Shown here: one piece after another, positions 25,807-34,161 of the stretch | Layout of the letters: each line of letters begins with the position of its first letter | Position numbering within the stretch: position 1 is the stretch's first letter | Assembly (NCBI RefSeq): GCF_018736045.1 | Contig: NZ_CP076132.1 | Coordinates: 2,651,501-2,715,500 of the forward strand | Direction: 5' to 3' | Source of the DNA: Flammeovirga yaeyamensis | GTDB taxonomy: Bacteria; Bacteroidota; Bacteroidia; Cytophagales; Flammeovirgaceae | DNA length: 64,000 nt | Position numbers and translations under genes: made by a program | The notes under the pieces: model-generated | The model's database searches: none | Told to the model about the DNA's origin: nothing | What the model saw: only the letters and a program-made list of their open reading frames with translations

Positions 25807-27693
25807 ATGGTACAAGAACTTAAAATAAGAGACCTCACTATGAGAGATGGTCAACAATCTCTCTTTGCTACTAGAATGAGACAGGAACAAGTTGAAAGAC
25901 TTTTACCTGACTATAAAAACGCAAATTTCTATGCAATGGAAGTTTGGGGTGGTGCAGTTCCTGATTCTGTAATGAGATATTTAGGTGAAAATCCATGGCA
26001 CCGTTTGAAGAGTATTCATGATCAAATTGGAGATATTAGTAAATTAACAGCTTTATCAAGAGGTAGAAATTTATTTGGTTATACTCCATATACTGAAGAA
26101 ATCATTGAAGGATTCTGTAAAACGTCAATCAACAATGGTTTAGGCATTATGAGAATCTTTGATGCTCTTAATGATACAAATAATATTCAATCAACAATAA
26201 AGTATGTAAAAAAATATGGTGGAATAGCTGATTGTGCAGTTTGCTACACAATCGATCCACAGTTCTCTACTATGGACCGTATCAAAGGGTTCTTTAGTGG
26301 AAAACAAATCCCTAAGAAAGTATTTACAGATCAATACTTCTTAGATAAAGCATTAGAAATGCAAAGATTAGGAGCAGATATGATCACTATTAAAGATATG
26401 AGTGGTCTTATTCCTCCAATGAGAGTAGCTAAATTAATCAAGTTATTCAAATCTAAATTAACTATCCCTGTTGATTTCCATACACACTGTACTCCAGGTT
26501 ATGGTTTAGCTGCTGTATTAGCTGCTGTAATGAGTGGTGCTGATATCGTAGATACTTGTATTTGGAACTTTGCAGGTGGTTCTGCTGGTGTTGCCATTGA
26601 GTTGATGTATGTATTTACTCAAAAGTTAGGTATCAAATTAGACGTTGATATGGAAGCAGTTGCTGAAATCAACCAAAAACTAATTGATATCAGAAAAGAG
26701 TTGAAAGATTTTGATGCTTATGATAGCTTCCCTAATCCATTCAACCCGCTTACAGATACTCTTCCAGCTCATATCGATCAAATCTTTGATCAAGCTATCG
26801 CGGCTGTGAAAAAAGGTAATGAAGATGCTTTATTGGATGCTTGTCATCAAATCGAAGATTACTTCAACTTCCCTAAACCTAATACTAAAGTAAAAGAAGC
26901 GGAAGTACCAGGTGGTATGTATTCTAACATGGTTGCTCAATTGAAAGCACTTCAATCAGAAGAAATTCTTGATGAAGCAATGAAATTGATACCTCAAGTG
27001 CGTATGGATGCTGGTCTACCTCCACTAGTAACACCAACTTCTCAAATCGTAGGTGCTCAAGCTGTAAACGCTGCACTTAGCTTAAAAGCTGGTAAAGAAA
27101 TGTATGCAAATACATCTAACCAATTCATCAGCTTAGTGAAAGGTGATTACGGTAAAACACCAATTCCAGTAAAACCTGAATTCAGAGAAAAAATCTGTGG
27201 TTTTAAAGAGGAGAGACCATTTGATACTAGCTCATATAAATCACAAGACAACCCTACATTACCAGAATACGGTAACGTAAAACTTGCTGAAACTTATGAA
27301 GAGGAATTATTATTAGAATTGTTCCCACTAGTAGCTAAAGGTTACTTGAAAAACCTTAAGAAAGAACAATGGGAAGCAAATAAACCTGTTGAAGTTGTTG
27401 AGGAGAAAGTAGAAAAAGTAGAAGCTAAAGCTGAATTAAAACTAGGTAGAAAGATCAACGTTCCTATGCCAGGTAAAGTTTTAGATGTTTTAGTAAAAAC
27501 TGGTGATAAAGTAGAGAAAAATCAAACAGTATTGGTATTGGAATCTATGAAAATGGAAAACAATATCTTATCTGACTTCTCTGGTTATGTAAACCACGTT
27601 TTTGTTGAAGCAGGTGAAACATTGGCTTCAGATCAAGTGATGTTCGACCTTGTGAATTCTGAAGAAGAGATTACAGCAGTGCAAAATGCTTAA
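25807..27693 (+). CDS. Biotin-dependent carboxyltransferase (pyruvate carboxylase subunit B / OadA type)
   Basis: The 628-residue protein contains a TIM-barrel carboxyltransferase domain (RDLTMRDGQQSL at about 7-18, MITIKDMSGL, VDFHTHCTPGYG with metal-binding histidines), a conserved central domain, and a C-terminal biotinyl domain (PMPGKVLDVLVKTGDKVEKN, biotin lysine K582 in ESMKMEN). This is the layout of pyruvate carboxylase subunit B and of oxaloacetate decarboxylase alpha. No biotin carboxylase or membrane beta/gamma decarboxylase gene is adjacent, so an anaplerotic carboxylase (pycB) and a decarboxylase (oadA) cannot be separated. It feeds or drains oxaloacetate, the substrate of the nearby gltA and mdh. 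Confidence 0.88.
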   Translation: MVQELKIRDLTMRDGQQSLFATRMRQEQVERLLPDYKNANFYAMEVWGGAVPDSVMRYLGENPWHRLKSIHDQIGDISKLTALSRGRNLFGYTPYTEEIIEGFCKTSINNGLGIMRIFDALNDTNNIQSTIKYVKKYGGIADCAVCYTIDPQFSTMDRIKGFFSGKQIPKKVFTDQYFLDKALEMQRLGADMITIKDMSGLIPPMRVAKLIKLFKSKLTIPVDFHTHCTPGYGLAAVLAAVMSGADIVDTCIWNFAGGSAGVAIELMYVFTQKLGIKLDVDMEAVAEINQKLIDIRKELKDFDAYDSFPNPFNPLTDTLPAHIDQIFDQAIAAVKKGNEDALLDACHQIEDYFNFPKPNTKVKEAEVPGGMYSNMVAQLKALQSEEILDEAMKLIPQVRMDAGLPPLVTPTSQIVGAQAVNAALSLKAGKEMYANTSNQFISLVKGDYGKTPIPVKPEFREKICGFKEERPFDTSSYKSQDNPTLPEYGNVKLAETYEEELLLELFPLVAKGYLKNLKKEQWEANKPVEVVEEKVEKVEAKAELKLGRKINVPMPGKVLDVLVKTGDKVEKNQTVLVLESMKMENNILSDFSGYVNHVFVEAGETLASDQVMFDLVNSEEEITAVQNA

Positions 27694-27708
27694 TTGATAT
27701 GATATTCT

Positions 27709-27741
27709 TAAGTCCTAAGTAATTTATTTACTTAGGACTTA
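27709..27741 (+). terminator. First of two hairpins after the carboxyltransferase gene
   Basis: A perfect 14-bp stem (27709-27722 with 27728-27741) with a 5-nt loop starts 15 nt after the stop. It lacks a T-tract of its own but directly precedes a second, stronger hairpin. Confidence 0.7.
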
Positions 27742-27747
27742 GTATAA

Positions 27748-27795
27748 AAAAAGAGATCATTTTAAACGATTTATCGTTTAAAATGATCTCTTTTT
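27748..27795. terminator. Two-way terminator between carboxyltransferase and purU
   Basis: A perfect 22-bp stem (27748-27769 with 27774-27795) closes on TTTA. A-tract on the left and T-tract on the right let it act on both convergent transcripts. Confidence 0.93.
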
Positions 27796-27814
27796 ATTTT
27801 ATTGATTATTTTGA

Positions 27815-28681
27815 CTAATCAAAAATGATTGTCTTGTTTTTATAAGTAAGTAACTTTCTATTTACGTGTTTATAAATAGCTCTTGATAAGACAATCTTTT
27901 CTAAATCCTTACCTTTTCGAATCAATTCTTTCACGGTGTCTTTGTGACTTACTTTACTCACATCTTGTTCGATAATTGGGCCGGCATCTAGATCTGTTGT
28001 AACATAATGTGAAGTCGCACCAATAATCTTAACGCCTCTTTCGTGTGCAGCATGATAAGGTTTAGCACCAACAAATGCAGGAAGGAAAGAGTGATGTATA
28101 TTGATGATTTTATCTGGAAATGTTTCAATGAAGTTCTCAGATAATATCTGCATATATCTAGCAAGAACAATAAAATCAATATTCTTTTCTTTCATTAATT
28201 TTATTTGTTCAGCCTCAATTTCAGCCTTATTTTCTTTATTCACTTTAAAGTGATAAAAAGGAATATCAAATTTATCAGCCACTTTTTTAAGTGTTTCATG
28301 ATTACTTACAATCATCGGAATATTCACCTTTAACTCTCCAGAATCAGCTCTTGATAAAATATCATACAAGCAGTGAGACATCTTAGTAACAAATAATGCC
28401 ATGTTTGGAACTTTATCACTAAAATGTAAATGAAAAGTCATATTATACTTCTGTGCCAATAAGGTGTTAAAGTAGTCCTTGATTTTCTCTTTTGGGATAA
28501 GAAAAGAGTCTAGTTCAAATTCTACTCTCATGTAAAAACGATCTTCATCACGATCTACATATTGATCTAAATAGACAATATTTCCCTGATTTTCATGAAT
28601 GAATTGTGTGGTATATGATATAATCCCTTTTTGGTCGGGACAGTGCATTAATAATATAGCTGTATTTGAAGTATTATTCAT
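27815..28681 (-). CDS. purU: Formyltetrahydrofolate deformylase
   Basis: PurU hydrolyses 10-formyl-THF to formate and THF, balancing the one-carbon pool. The 288-residue protein has an N-terminal ACT domain (about 8-85; AILLMHCPDQKGIISYTTQF) and a C-terminal formyltransferase-type hydrolase domain with the catalytic set NIHHSFLPAF (asparagine and histidine) and DLDAGPIIEQ (aspartate). Length is typical. The GH3-family gene lies one base upstream, so both are on one transcript. Confidence 0.94.
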   Translation of the reverse strand: MNNTSNTAILLMHCPDQKGIISYTTQFIHENQGNIVYLDQYVDRDEDRFYMRVEFELDSFLIPKEKIKDYFNTLLAQKYNMTFHLHFSDKVPNMALFVTKMSHCLYDILSRADSGELKVNIPMIVSNHETLKKVADKFDIPFYHFKVNKENKAEIEAEQIKLMKEKNIDFIVLARYMQILSENFIETFPDKIINIHHSFLPAFVGAKPYHAAHERGVKIIGATSHYVTTDLDAGPIIEQDVSKVSHKDTVKELIRKGKDLEKIVLSRAIYKHVNRKLLTYKNKTIIFD

Positions 28682-28682
28682 A

Positions 28683-30200
28683 TTAAGTAGTTTCTACGGA
28701 TGCTAATAACGAATCGAGGTATTTTCTGTGGTTTGCTAGCCTAGGTACTTTATTTTGTCCACCTAGTTTACCTCGACTTTTCATCCAATTATAAAAAGAT
28801 TTGTTCTCTAAAAAGTGAACTTTCGGAGCGACTAATGCAATATCTTTGTGTCTTTTTGCATCGTAATCAGAATTAACTTCTCTCAACTTTTCGTCTAAAG
28901 TTTTGACGAATAATTCTTGATTATTTGGCGGATATTTAAACTCTATTGCCCATTCATGACCGCCTTTTTGACCACAAGATAAATATACAGGAGCGGCAGT
29001 GAAGTTTCTTACTTCAGCTTTCGTGATATGAGAGGCAGCTTTAATTGCTTCTTCTGCGTTTTCAATCACCACTTCTTCACCAAAAGCATTAATAAAATGT
29101 TTTGTTCTGCCTGATATTTTTATTCTATACGGAAATTTTGATGTGAAACGAACAGTGTCACCAATCATATATCTCCATAACCCCGCATTGGTGGTAATCA
29201 GTAAAGCATAATTTTTACCAATTTCAACATCAACTAGTTGTACGACTTTAGGATGATCTTTACCTAGCTCTTCTACAGGTATAAATTCATAGAACACTCC
29301 ATAATCTAATAATAAAAGTAACTCATCATTATTAGTAGTGTCTTGTATACCAAAGAACCCTTCAGAAGCGTTATAGACATCCATAAAGTTCATGTCATCC
29401 TTACCAATCAATTTCTTGAATGTTTCTCGGTAAGGGCCAAAAGCAACGGCACCATGGAAGAAAACTTCAAGATTTGGCCATACCTCAATAAGTGAGTTCT
29501 TGCCCGTTTTCTCTAATATTCTCTCGAATAGAACCAATGTCCAAGTCGGAACTCCGGCTATATTTGTGATATTTTTATCTATCGTTGTTTCCGCAATTTT
29601 TTCAATTTTACTTTCCCATTCGTCCATTAGAGCTACCTCTAGTTCCGGAGCCCTCATAAATTCTGCCCAAAAAGGAAGGTTTTTCATGATAATGGCAGAA
29701 ACATCACCACTTATAGTCCCTGAATTGAAATTATTTTTTTGATAAGTGCCACCAATTCCTAAGCTTTTACCGAACATCACCATAGTTGATGGGTGATTAT
29801 TCATATATATAGACAATAGGTCCTTTCCCGCTTTATAATGACAATCTTCAAGGGCTTCTTTAGAAACAGGAATAAACTTACTTCTAGCGTTAGTGGTACC
29901 AGATGATTTTGAAAATTCTGTGATTTTAGTTGGCCATAGAATATTCTGTTCACCTTTCATCATTCGATCTATATAAGGAAATAAATCTTCATAGGTAGAA
30001 ATGGGAACATTCTGATGGTATTGCTCCAAAGTACTTATGTCAGAAAAACCATATTTTTTTCCAAATTCAGTGTCCTTTGAAGTTGATAATAAATCATTAA
30101 AAAGTTGCTGTTGTACATCTATGGGGTATTGCTTGAAATGATCAATCTGATGCATTCTCCGCTTAGTAAACCATTGTATAGCTGAAGATAAAAGTTCCAT
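28683..30200 (-). CDS. GH3 auxin-responsive promoter family protein (acyl-adenylate enzyme)
   Basis: The 505-residue protein belongs to the GH3 family, whose plant members adenylate carboxylic acids (jasmonate, auxin) and join them to amino acids. The ATP loop is seen as FSKSSGTTNARSKFIPVS (about 92-109), with later family segments GVPTWTLVLFERIL, FFHGAVAFGPYRETF, YNASEGFFGIQ and the hinge region LWRYMIGDTVRF. Bacterial homologues are widespread in Bacteroidota; their substrates are not established. It forms a tight pair with purU, one base apart. Confidence 0.88.
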   Translation of the reverse strand: MELLSSAIQWFTKRRMHQIDHFKQYPIDVQQQLFNDLLSTSKDTEFGKKYGFSDISTLEQYHQNVPISTYEDLFPYIDRMMKGEQNILWPTKITEFSKSSGTTNARSKFIPVSKEALEDCHYKAGKDLLSIYMNNHPSTMVMFGKSLGIGGTYQKNNFNSGTISGDVSAIIMKNLPFWAEFMRAPELEVALMDEWESKIEKIAETTIDKNITNIAGVPTWTLVLFERILEKTGKNSLIEVWPNLEVFFHGAVAFGPYRETFKKLIGKDDMNFMDVYNASEGFFGIQDTTNNDELLLLLDYGVFYEFIPVEELGKDHPKVVQLVDVEIGKNYALLITTNAGLWRYMIGDTVRFTSKFPYRIKISGRTKHFINAFGEEVVIENAEEAIKAASHITKAEVRNFTAAPVYLSCGQKGGHEWAIEFKYPPNNQELFVKTLDEKLREVNSDYDAKRHKDIALVAPKVHFLENKSFYNWMKSRGKLGGQNKVPRLANHRKYLDSLLASVETT

Positions 30201-30291
30201 ACAATTATTGGGTTAGAGCACTGTTATAACCTGAAATCAACTATTTTATTAAAAAAATCAATAGTTGATTTTGGTTTTCAATTTGAGTTGA

Positions 30292-30335
30292 AAAATAAAA
30301 AAAAAGGATACCCTTTTTAGACAAAGAGTATCCTT
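30292..30335 (-). terminator. Terminator of lptB
   Basis: An 8-bp stem (30304-30311 with 30328-30335) with a 16-nt loop is followed on the minus strand by a long T-run (plus-strand A-tract 30292-30305). Confidence 0.82.
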
Positions 30336-30352
30336 AAAATAATATATTTATT

Positions 30353-31093
30353 TTATTCAGAAAAATCTTTTTTCTTATATTCAGCATACTCACCAAAATA
30401 AGCTTTTCTAACTTCAGGATCATTAATTAATTGATCTGGAGTTCCATCTCTAAATACAACACCACTCTGTAAAATATATACTCTATCAGTAATTGATAAA
30501 GTTTCAGTAACATTGTGATCAGTAATTAGGATACCAATATTTTTCTTCTTCAAGTTGTAAACAATACGCTGAATCTCTTCTACAGCGATAGGGTCAACAC
30601 CTGCAAATGGCTCATCTAGTAATACAAAAGAAGGATTAGTAGCCAATGTTCTAGCAATCTCCGTTCTTCTTCTTTCACCACCAGATAAAGACATACCTAG
30701 GTTGTCTCTAACATGTGTAAGAGAAAATTCTTCAAGTAGGTTATCTACTCTTTGTTTTTTCTCAGCTTTAGAAATTTTTTCCATTTCCAAAGGAAGCATA
30801 ATATTTTCCTCAACGGTTAATCCTCTAAATACAGATGGCTCTTGTGCTAAATATCCAACACCTTTTTGAGCACGTCTATACATAGGAAGCTTAGTAATAT
30901 TTTCTGCTTCAAGGTGTATCTGACCATTGTTTGGTTTAATAAGCCCAACAATCATATAGAAACACGTTGTTTTACCAGCACCATTTGGTCCAAGTAAACC
31001 AACAATTTCACCTTGTTCTACTTTAATAGAAACATCATTCACTACCGTACGCTTACCGTAATGTTTAATAAGGTTATCCGCTTTTAGTATCAT
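30353..31093 (-). CDS. lptB: LPS export ABC transporter ATP-binding protein LptB
   Basis: LptB is the ATPase of the LptB2FG complex, which extracts lipopolysaccharide from the inner membrane. I use ATG 31093 (MILKADNLIKHYGKRTVV), giving 246 residues; the open frame extends 12 codons further but family members begin here. Walker A GPNGAGKTT (about 35-43), the LptB-typical GVGYLAQEPSVFRGLTVEEN, signature LSGGERRRTEIARTL and Walker B FVLLDEPFAGVDP are all present. LptF/LptG and LptA/C are not adjacent. A terminator follows. Confidence 0.95.
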   Translation of the reverse strand: MILKADNLIKHYGKRTVVNDVSIKVEQGEIVGLLGPNGAGKTTCFYMIVGLIKPNNGQIHLEAENITKLPMYRRAQKGVGYLAQEPSVFRGLTVEENIMLPLEMEKISKAEKKQRVDNLLEEFSLTHVRDNLGMSLSGGERRRTEIARTLATNPSFVLLDEPFAGVDPIAVEEIQRIVYNLKKKNIGILITDHNVTETLSITDRVYILQSGVVFRDGTPDQLINDPEVRKAYFGEYAEYKKKDFSE

Positions 31094-31226
31094 ATAATTT
31101 ATAATATTTATATCATTGCTATGAAGCAATAAAGATAAGTCTTCTCAATGAATAATAACTTCAAAATTAATAGATTTTTTTTGCCATTGAAGTTACTTAC
31201 AATTAGCTAACTTTTTTTAACACTCA

Positions 31227-32114
31227 TTACCGAGGTAGAATATCAGTAAAGTAGGCATCATTGACTATTTCTCCATTGTAAGCTTCAAATTCTTTAGAGT
31301 TAATTTGATAAATACTCAAGAATTTATCTCTTGTTTCGTTAAGGTAAAACCATTTTTTCAATGGCCCAATTACCTTTTTATCTTTCAATGAATAAGTCAG
31401 TCCACTCTTATAATATTCAAGGAAATAATTGGTGTTGTAGAACTGATAGGTATTTTCAGCTTTTCCTCTTAAACGAATCTCAGTATCAAGGTCATTTTTA
31501 ATGCTATAAACATTTACCTTAACCCCTACATAAATCTCAGGTGTACTTTTAATATTATCCTTAAAAATAATCAGTTCATTAAACTGATTATTATGATCAG
31601 TAGCAGCTTCAATAATTGAGAACTTCTCTTCAAAGTGGTCGTCTAATGACTGTTCATAATGTTCAAACACTTGATATGTTCTAGTTTTATAATCAACCAA
31701 AAATCCAATTTGCAAATCGTGAATGGATAGAGTAGTTGGGTCATATTTTAAAGAACGCTGTTGATTATATTTATATAAATTCCCAAATAAAGCTTTCACC
31801 TTTGGACTATGTCTCTTTAGATAACTAGGTAAAGATTTAAGATTTTGGGACTTCATAAATATATAACCTAGTGATAAACAAAGGGTATAAGGAAATAAGC
31901 TACTATATGAAAAATAAAGAATAACGTTAGATATGAGCAGAAAATTCCTTTTTCTTTTAAAACCTCTTCGAAAAGAATCTATTTCTTTTTGTAGTATAAC
32001 TTTTTTATCTTGAGGTAATAAAGCCCTTTCTTCATTAAATAAAGGATAAACATTCTCTCTATTTAACTTGGGCCAAAAGTTTTCACGTACAATATTTATA
32101 AGATTGAAATTCAT
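31227..32114 (-). CDS. Hypothetical protein with a membrane hairpin
   Basis: The 295-residue protein has a basic stretch (FRRGFKRKRN), then a hydrophobic region at about 58-87 (LLISNVILYFSYSSLFPYTLCLSLGYIFM) long enough for one or two membrane passes, and a soluble C-terminal part of about 190 residues rich in beta-type sequence (LQIGFLVDYKTRTYQVFEHYEQ, IYVGVKVNVYSI). The C-terminal part faintly recalls DUF4178-type domains, but this is not secure. It is divergent from the DksA-like gene. I see no catalytic motif. Confidence 0.6.
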   Translation of the reverse strand: MNFNLINIVRENFWPKLNRENVYPLFNEERALLPQDKKVILQKEIDSFRRGFKRKRNFLLISNVILYFSYSSLFPYTLCLSLGYIFMKSQNLKSLPSYLKRHSPKVKALFGNLYKYNQQRSLKYDPTTLSIHDLQIGFLVDYKTRTYQVFEHYEQSLDDHFEEKFSIIEAATDHNNQFNELIIFKDNIKSTPEIYVGVKVNVYSIKNDLDTEIRLRGKAENTYQFYNTNYFLEYYKSGLTYSLKDKKVIGPLKKWFYLNETRDKFLSIYQINSKEFEAYNGEIVNDAYFTDILPR

Positions 32115-32241
32115 ACATTAGATTTAATTTGACTTCTTAAAATTATTCAATATTTATTAGAATTCAATCAAATGATTTTAATAATCGATTAAAAATGATG
32201 AATATCTTCTGTTGGTACGATTTTTTCTAATTCTATTTTAT

Positions 32242-32249
32242 TAAATTTG
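32242..32249 (+). promoter_or_regulatory. Possible -7 box of the DksA-like gene
   Basis: TAAATTTG is a full match to TAnnTTTG, 32 nt before the start. The only TTG upstream (32212-32214) is about 27 nt away, somewhat far. Confidence 0.45.
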
Positions 32250-32281
32250 TACATCACTAACCTTAACCGCTTTCAAAATAT

Positions 32282-32659
32282 ATGGCAGTTGAAAAATTAC
32301 GATATTCGGCTGAGGAGTTAGTAGAGTTTGAGACCCTATTAAACCAAAAGCTAGAAGAAACAAACAAAGAATTGGACCACTTAAAAGCTTCAATTTCAAA
32401 AGTATCAAGTGGACAAGATTCTAACCACACTGGAGGGAAGACATTGGAAGATGGTGCAGATGCCTTCGAAAAAGAACAGTTAAACCATTATGCTGCTCGA
32501 GCCATGAAATACAAACAACAGCTAGAAAAAGCGTTGATTCGTATTAAAAATGGAACTTACGGGGTTTGTGTTGACACTGGGAATTTAATTTCAAAAGAAC
32601 GATTGAGAGCCGTACCTCACACTCAACAATCCATTGAAGCTAAATTAAAAAGAAATTAA
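32282..32659 (+). CDS. DksA/TraR-family regulator without zinc-binding cysteines
   Basis: DksA-type proteins bind the RNA polymerase secondary channel and modulate initiation, often with ppGpp. The 125-residue protein has the N-terminal coiled coil (about 5-45 and 62-90, with an acidic DGADAFEKEQ turn) and the C-terminal globular end YGVCVDTGNLISKERLRAVPHTQQSIEAKL. In classic DksA this end holds four zinc cysteines; here only C96 remains, although the surrounding motif is intact. Such zinc-less versions occur in Bacteroidota. The gene stands alone, with a -7 box upstream and a terminator downstream. Confidence 0.85.
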   Translation: MAVEKLRYSAEELVEFETLLNQKLEETNKELDHLKASISKVSSGQDSNHTGGKTLEDGADAFEKEQLNHYAARAMKYKQQLEKALIRIKNGTYGVCVDTGNLISKERLRAVPHTQQSIEAKLKRN

Positions 32660-32666
32660 TTTTAAC

Positions 32667-32699
32667 AGGCTGTCTCGTAAAACATGAGATAGCCTTTTT
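32667..32699 (+). terminator. Terminator of the DksA-like gene
   Basis: A 10-bp stem with one G-U pair (32667-32676 with 32686-32695) and a 9-nt loop ends in five T residues. Confidence 0.85.
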
Positions 32700-32822
32700 C
32701 TTGTTACCAATAGCAAGGTTAATAGATAGACTTATTTTTCTATATTAATCATATATAGAAAATCTACGAACTTAGTGATAATTCTTTTAAAGAATATTTA
32801 TAAGATTTTTTCATCTTATCCT

Positions 32823-33419
32823 ATGAAACAAACAGATTTATTAAATACTATTGAGGCGATGGTTTTTATTTCCGAAGAACCACTTCAGGTTGATGAGATA
32901 ATTGCTTTAGTAGAAGAAATAACAGAAGAAGAAACTTCAATTACAGAAGAGGAAGCATTAGATCTAATAAAATTATTGCAAAATAAATATATGGATGATG
33001 CTTTTGCTTTTGAATTGGTTCAAAGTGGTGAAGGGTACTGTTTCATGACTAAACAAAAATTTAGTAATGTAGTGAATGCTTTACTTAAAAATAGGTCTAA
33101 AAAAAGATTGTCACGTTCAGCACTAGAAACCTTATCTATTATTGCTTATAGACAACCTATTACCAAAGGGGAAATTGAAAAAATAAGGGGAGTCGGCTGT
33201 GATTATGCCATGAAAAAGCTATTAGGGAAAGAACTAATAAAAATGAAAGGTAAATCCGATGCTATAGGTAGGCCTATGCTATATGGAACTACAGATAAAT
33301 TCCTAGAGTATTTTGGCATTTCAAACTTAAAAGATTTACCATCTCCTAAAGAATTTAAAGAAGAAGATTTAGAAGATTCTTCTGGAACAACCAATGAAGA
33401 AGCAACTAGTACATTATAA
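32823..33419 (+). CDS. scpB: Segregation and condensation protein B
   Basis: ScpB is the winged-helix dimer partner of ScpA in the SMC condensin complex. I use ATG 32823 (MKQTDLLNTIEAMVFISEEPL), giving 198 residues; a GTG 16 codons upstream would add residues foreign to the family. Two winged-helix units are visible; the second contains the signature RSALETLSIIAYRQPITKGEIEKIRGV and GRPMLYGTTDKFLEYFGI. The C-terminus is acidic (KEFKEEDLEDS). scpA is not in the window. Confidence 0.93.
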   Translation: MKQTDLLNTIEAMVFISEEPLQVDEIIALVEEITEEETSITEEEALDLIKLLQNKYMDDAFAFELVQSGEGYCFMTKQKFSNVVNALLKNRSKKRLSRSALETLSIIAYRQPITKGEIEKIRGVGCDYAMKKLLGKELIKMKGKSDAIGRPMLYGTTDKFLEYFGISNLKDLPSPKEFKEEDLEDSSGTTNEEATSTL

Positions 33420-33421
33420 AA

Positions 33422-33443
33422 AAATCCCACATTTGTGGGATTT
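33422..33443. terminator. Two-way terminator between scpB and the bifunctional nuclease gene
   Basis: A perfect 9-bp stem (33422-33430 with 33435-33443) with a 4-nt loop lies between two convergent stops; it begins 3 nt after the scpB stop. Confidence 0.8.
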
Positions 33444-33448
33444 AATAT

Positions 33449-34111
33449 TTAGCTTCTTTTAGTGATTTCATCACGTATATTAGCTGCTTTCATGTAATCT
33501 TCGTTATCAATTGCTTTTTGTAGTAAAGAGTTCAGTTGATCTATACTTAAATGTGCGTATCCGCTATCATTATCCTCGTCATCAGCCTCTAAACTAACTT
33601 CCTCTTCCTCATCATCTAGCCCTTCAAAGTCTTCAATATCCAAATCATCGTCATCATCTTCGATGTCATCAGCATGTTCTACTTCATCTTGTTCAAGTTC
33701 TTCAACTTGAATTCCTGCTTCGCCCATAATATTCTCATATGCATAAATAGGAGCGTTAAAACGTATTCCTATGGCCACAGCATCTGAAGGCCTTGCATCT
33801 AATATTATTTCTTCGCCTTCTGCAGTAATTACATGAATATCAGCATAAAATACACCTTCCTTTAAATTCGAAATTTGTATATGATTAATGCTTGCTCCAA
33901 GTTTTAATGCAAAGCTTTTAAATAAATCATGGGTCATAGGTCTGTTTGAAGAAATTTTTTCTATTTCTAATGCAATAGCTTGTGCTTCAAACATACCAAT
34001 AATTATAGGTAATCTTCTATTTCCGTGTTTTTCGCCTAATACTAGTGCGAAAGAACCGTGGGAAGTATGGCTAGCTGATAGCCCTAGTATTTCTAATCTT
34101 ACTTTGTTCAA
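33449..34111 (-). CDS. Bifunctional nuclease family protein (DUF151) with a UVR motif
   Basis: The 220-residue protein has the DUF151/BFN domain (about 1-135; VLGEKHGNRRLPIIIGMFEAQAIALEIE, RPMTHDLFKSFALKLGA, ILDARPSDAVAIGIRFNAPIYAYENI). A strongly acidic linker of about 50 residues follows, mostly D and E, then a C-terminal UVR-type helix (QLNSLLQKAIDNEDYMKAANIRDEI). UVR motifs mediate UvrB-UvrC-like or Clp adaptor contacts. Plant BFN has been reported to cut both RNA and DNA; the activity of bacterial members is not settled. A -7 box lies 25 nt upstream of the start, within the 50-nt gap to the mobA-like gene. Confidence 0.9.
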   Translation of the reverse strand: MNKVRLEILGLSASHTSHGSFALVLGEKHGNRRLPIIIGMFEAQAIALEIEKISSNRPMTHDLFKSFALKLGASINHIQISNLKEGVFYADIHVITAEGEEIILDARPSDAVAIGIRFNAPIYAYENIMGEAGIQVEELEQDEVEHADDIEDDDDDLDIEDFEGLDDEEEEVSLEADDEDNDSGYAHLSIDQLNSLLQKAIDNEDYMKAANIRDEITKRS

Positions 34112-34135
34112 GACTTCTTTTTTAATTTACTAGTA

Positions 34136-34143
34136 CAAAACTA
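34136..34143 (-). promoter_or_regulatory. Possible -7 box of the bifunctional nuclease gene
   Basis: The minus strand reads TAGTTTTG, matching TAnnTTTG, 25 nt before the start. The -33 element is not evident. Confidence 0.45.
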
Positions 34144-34161
34144 AAAATTATCAGCAAAAAA

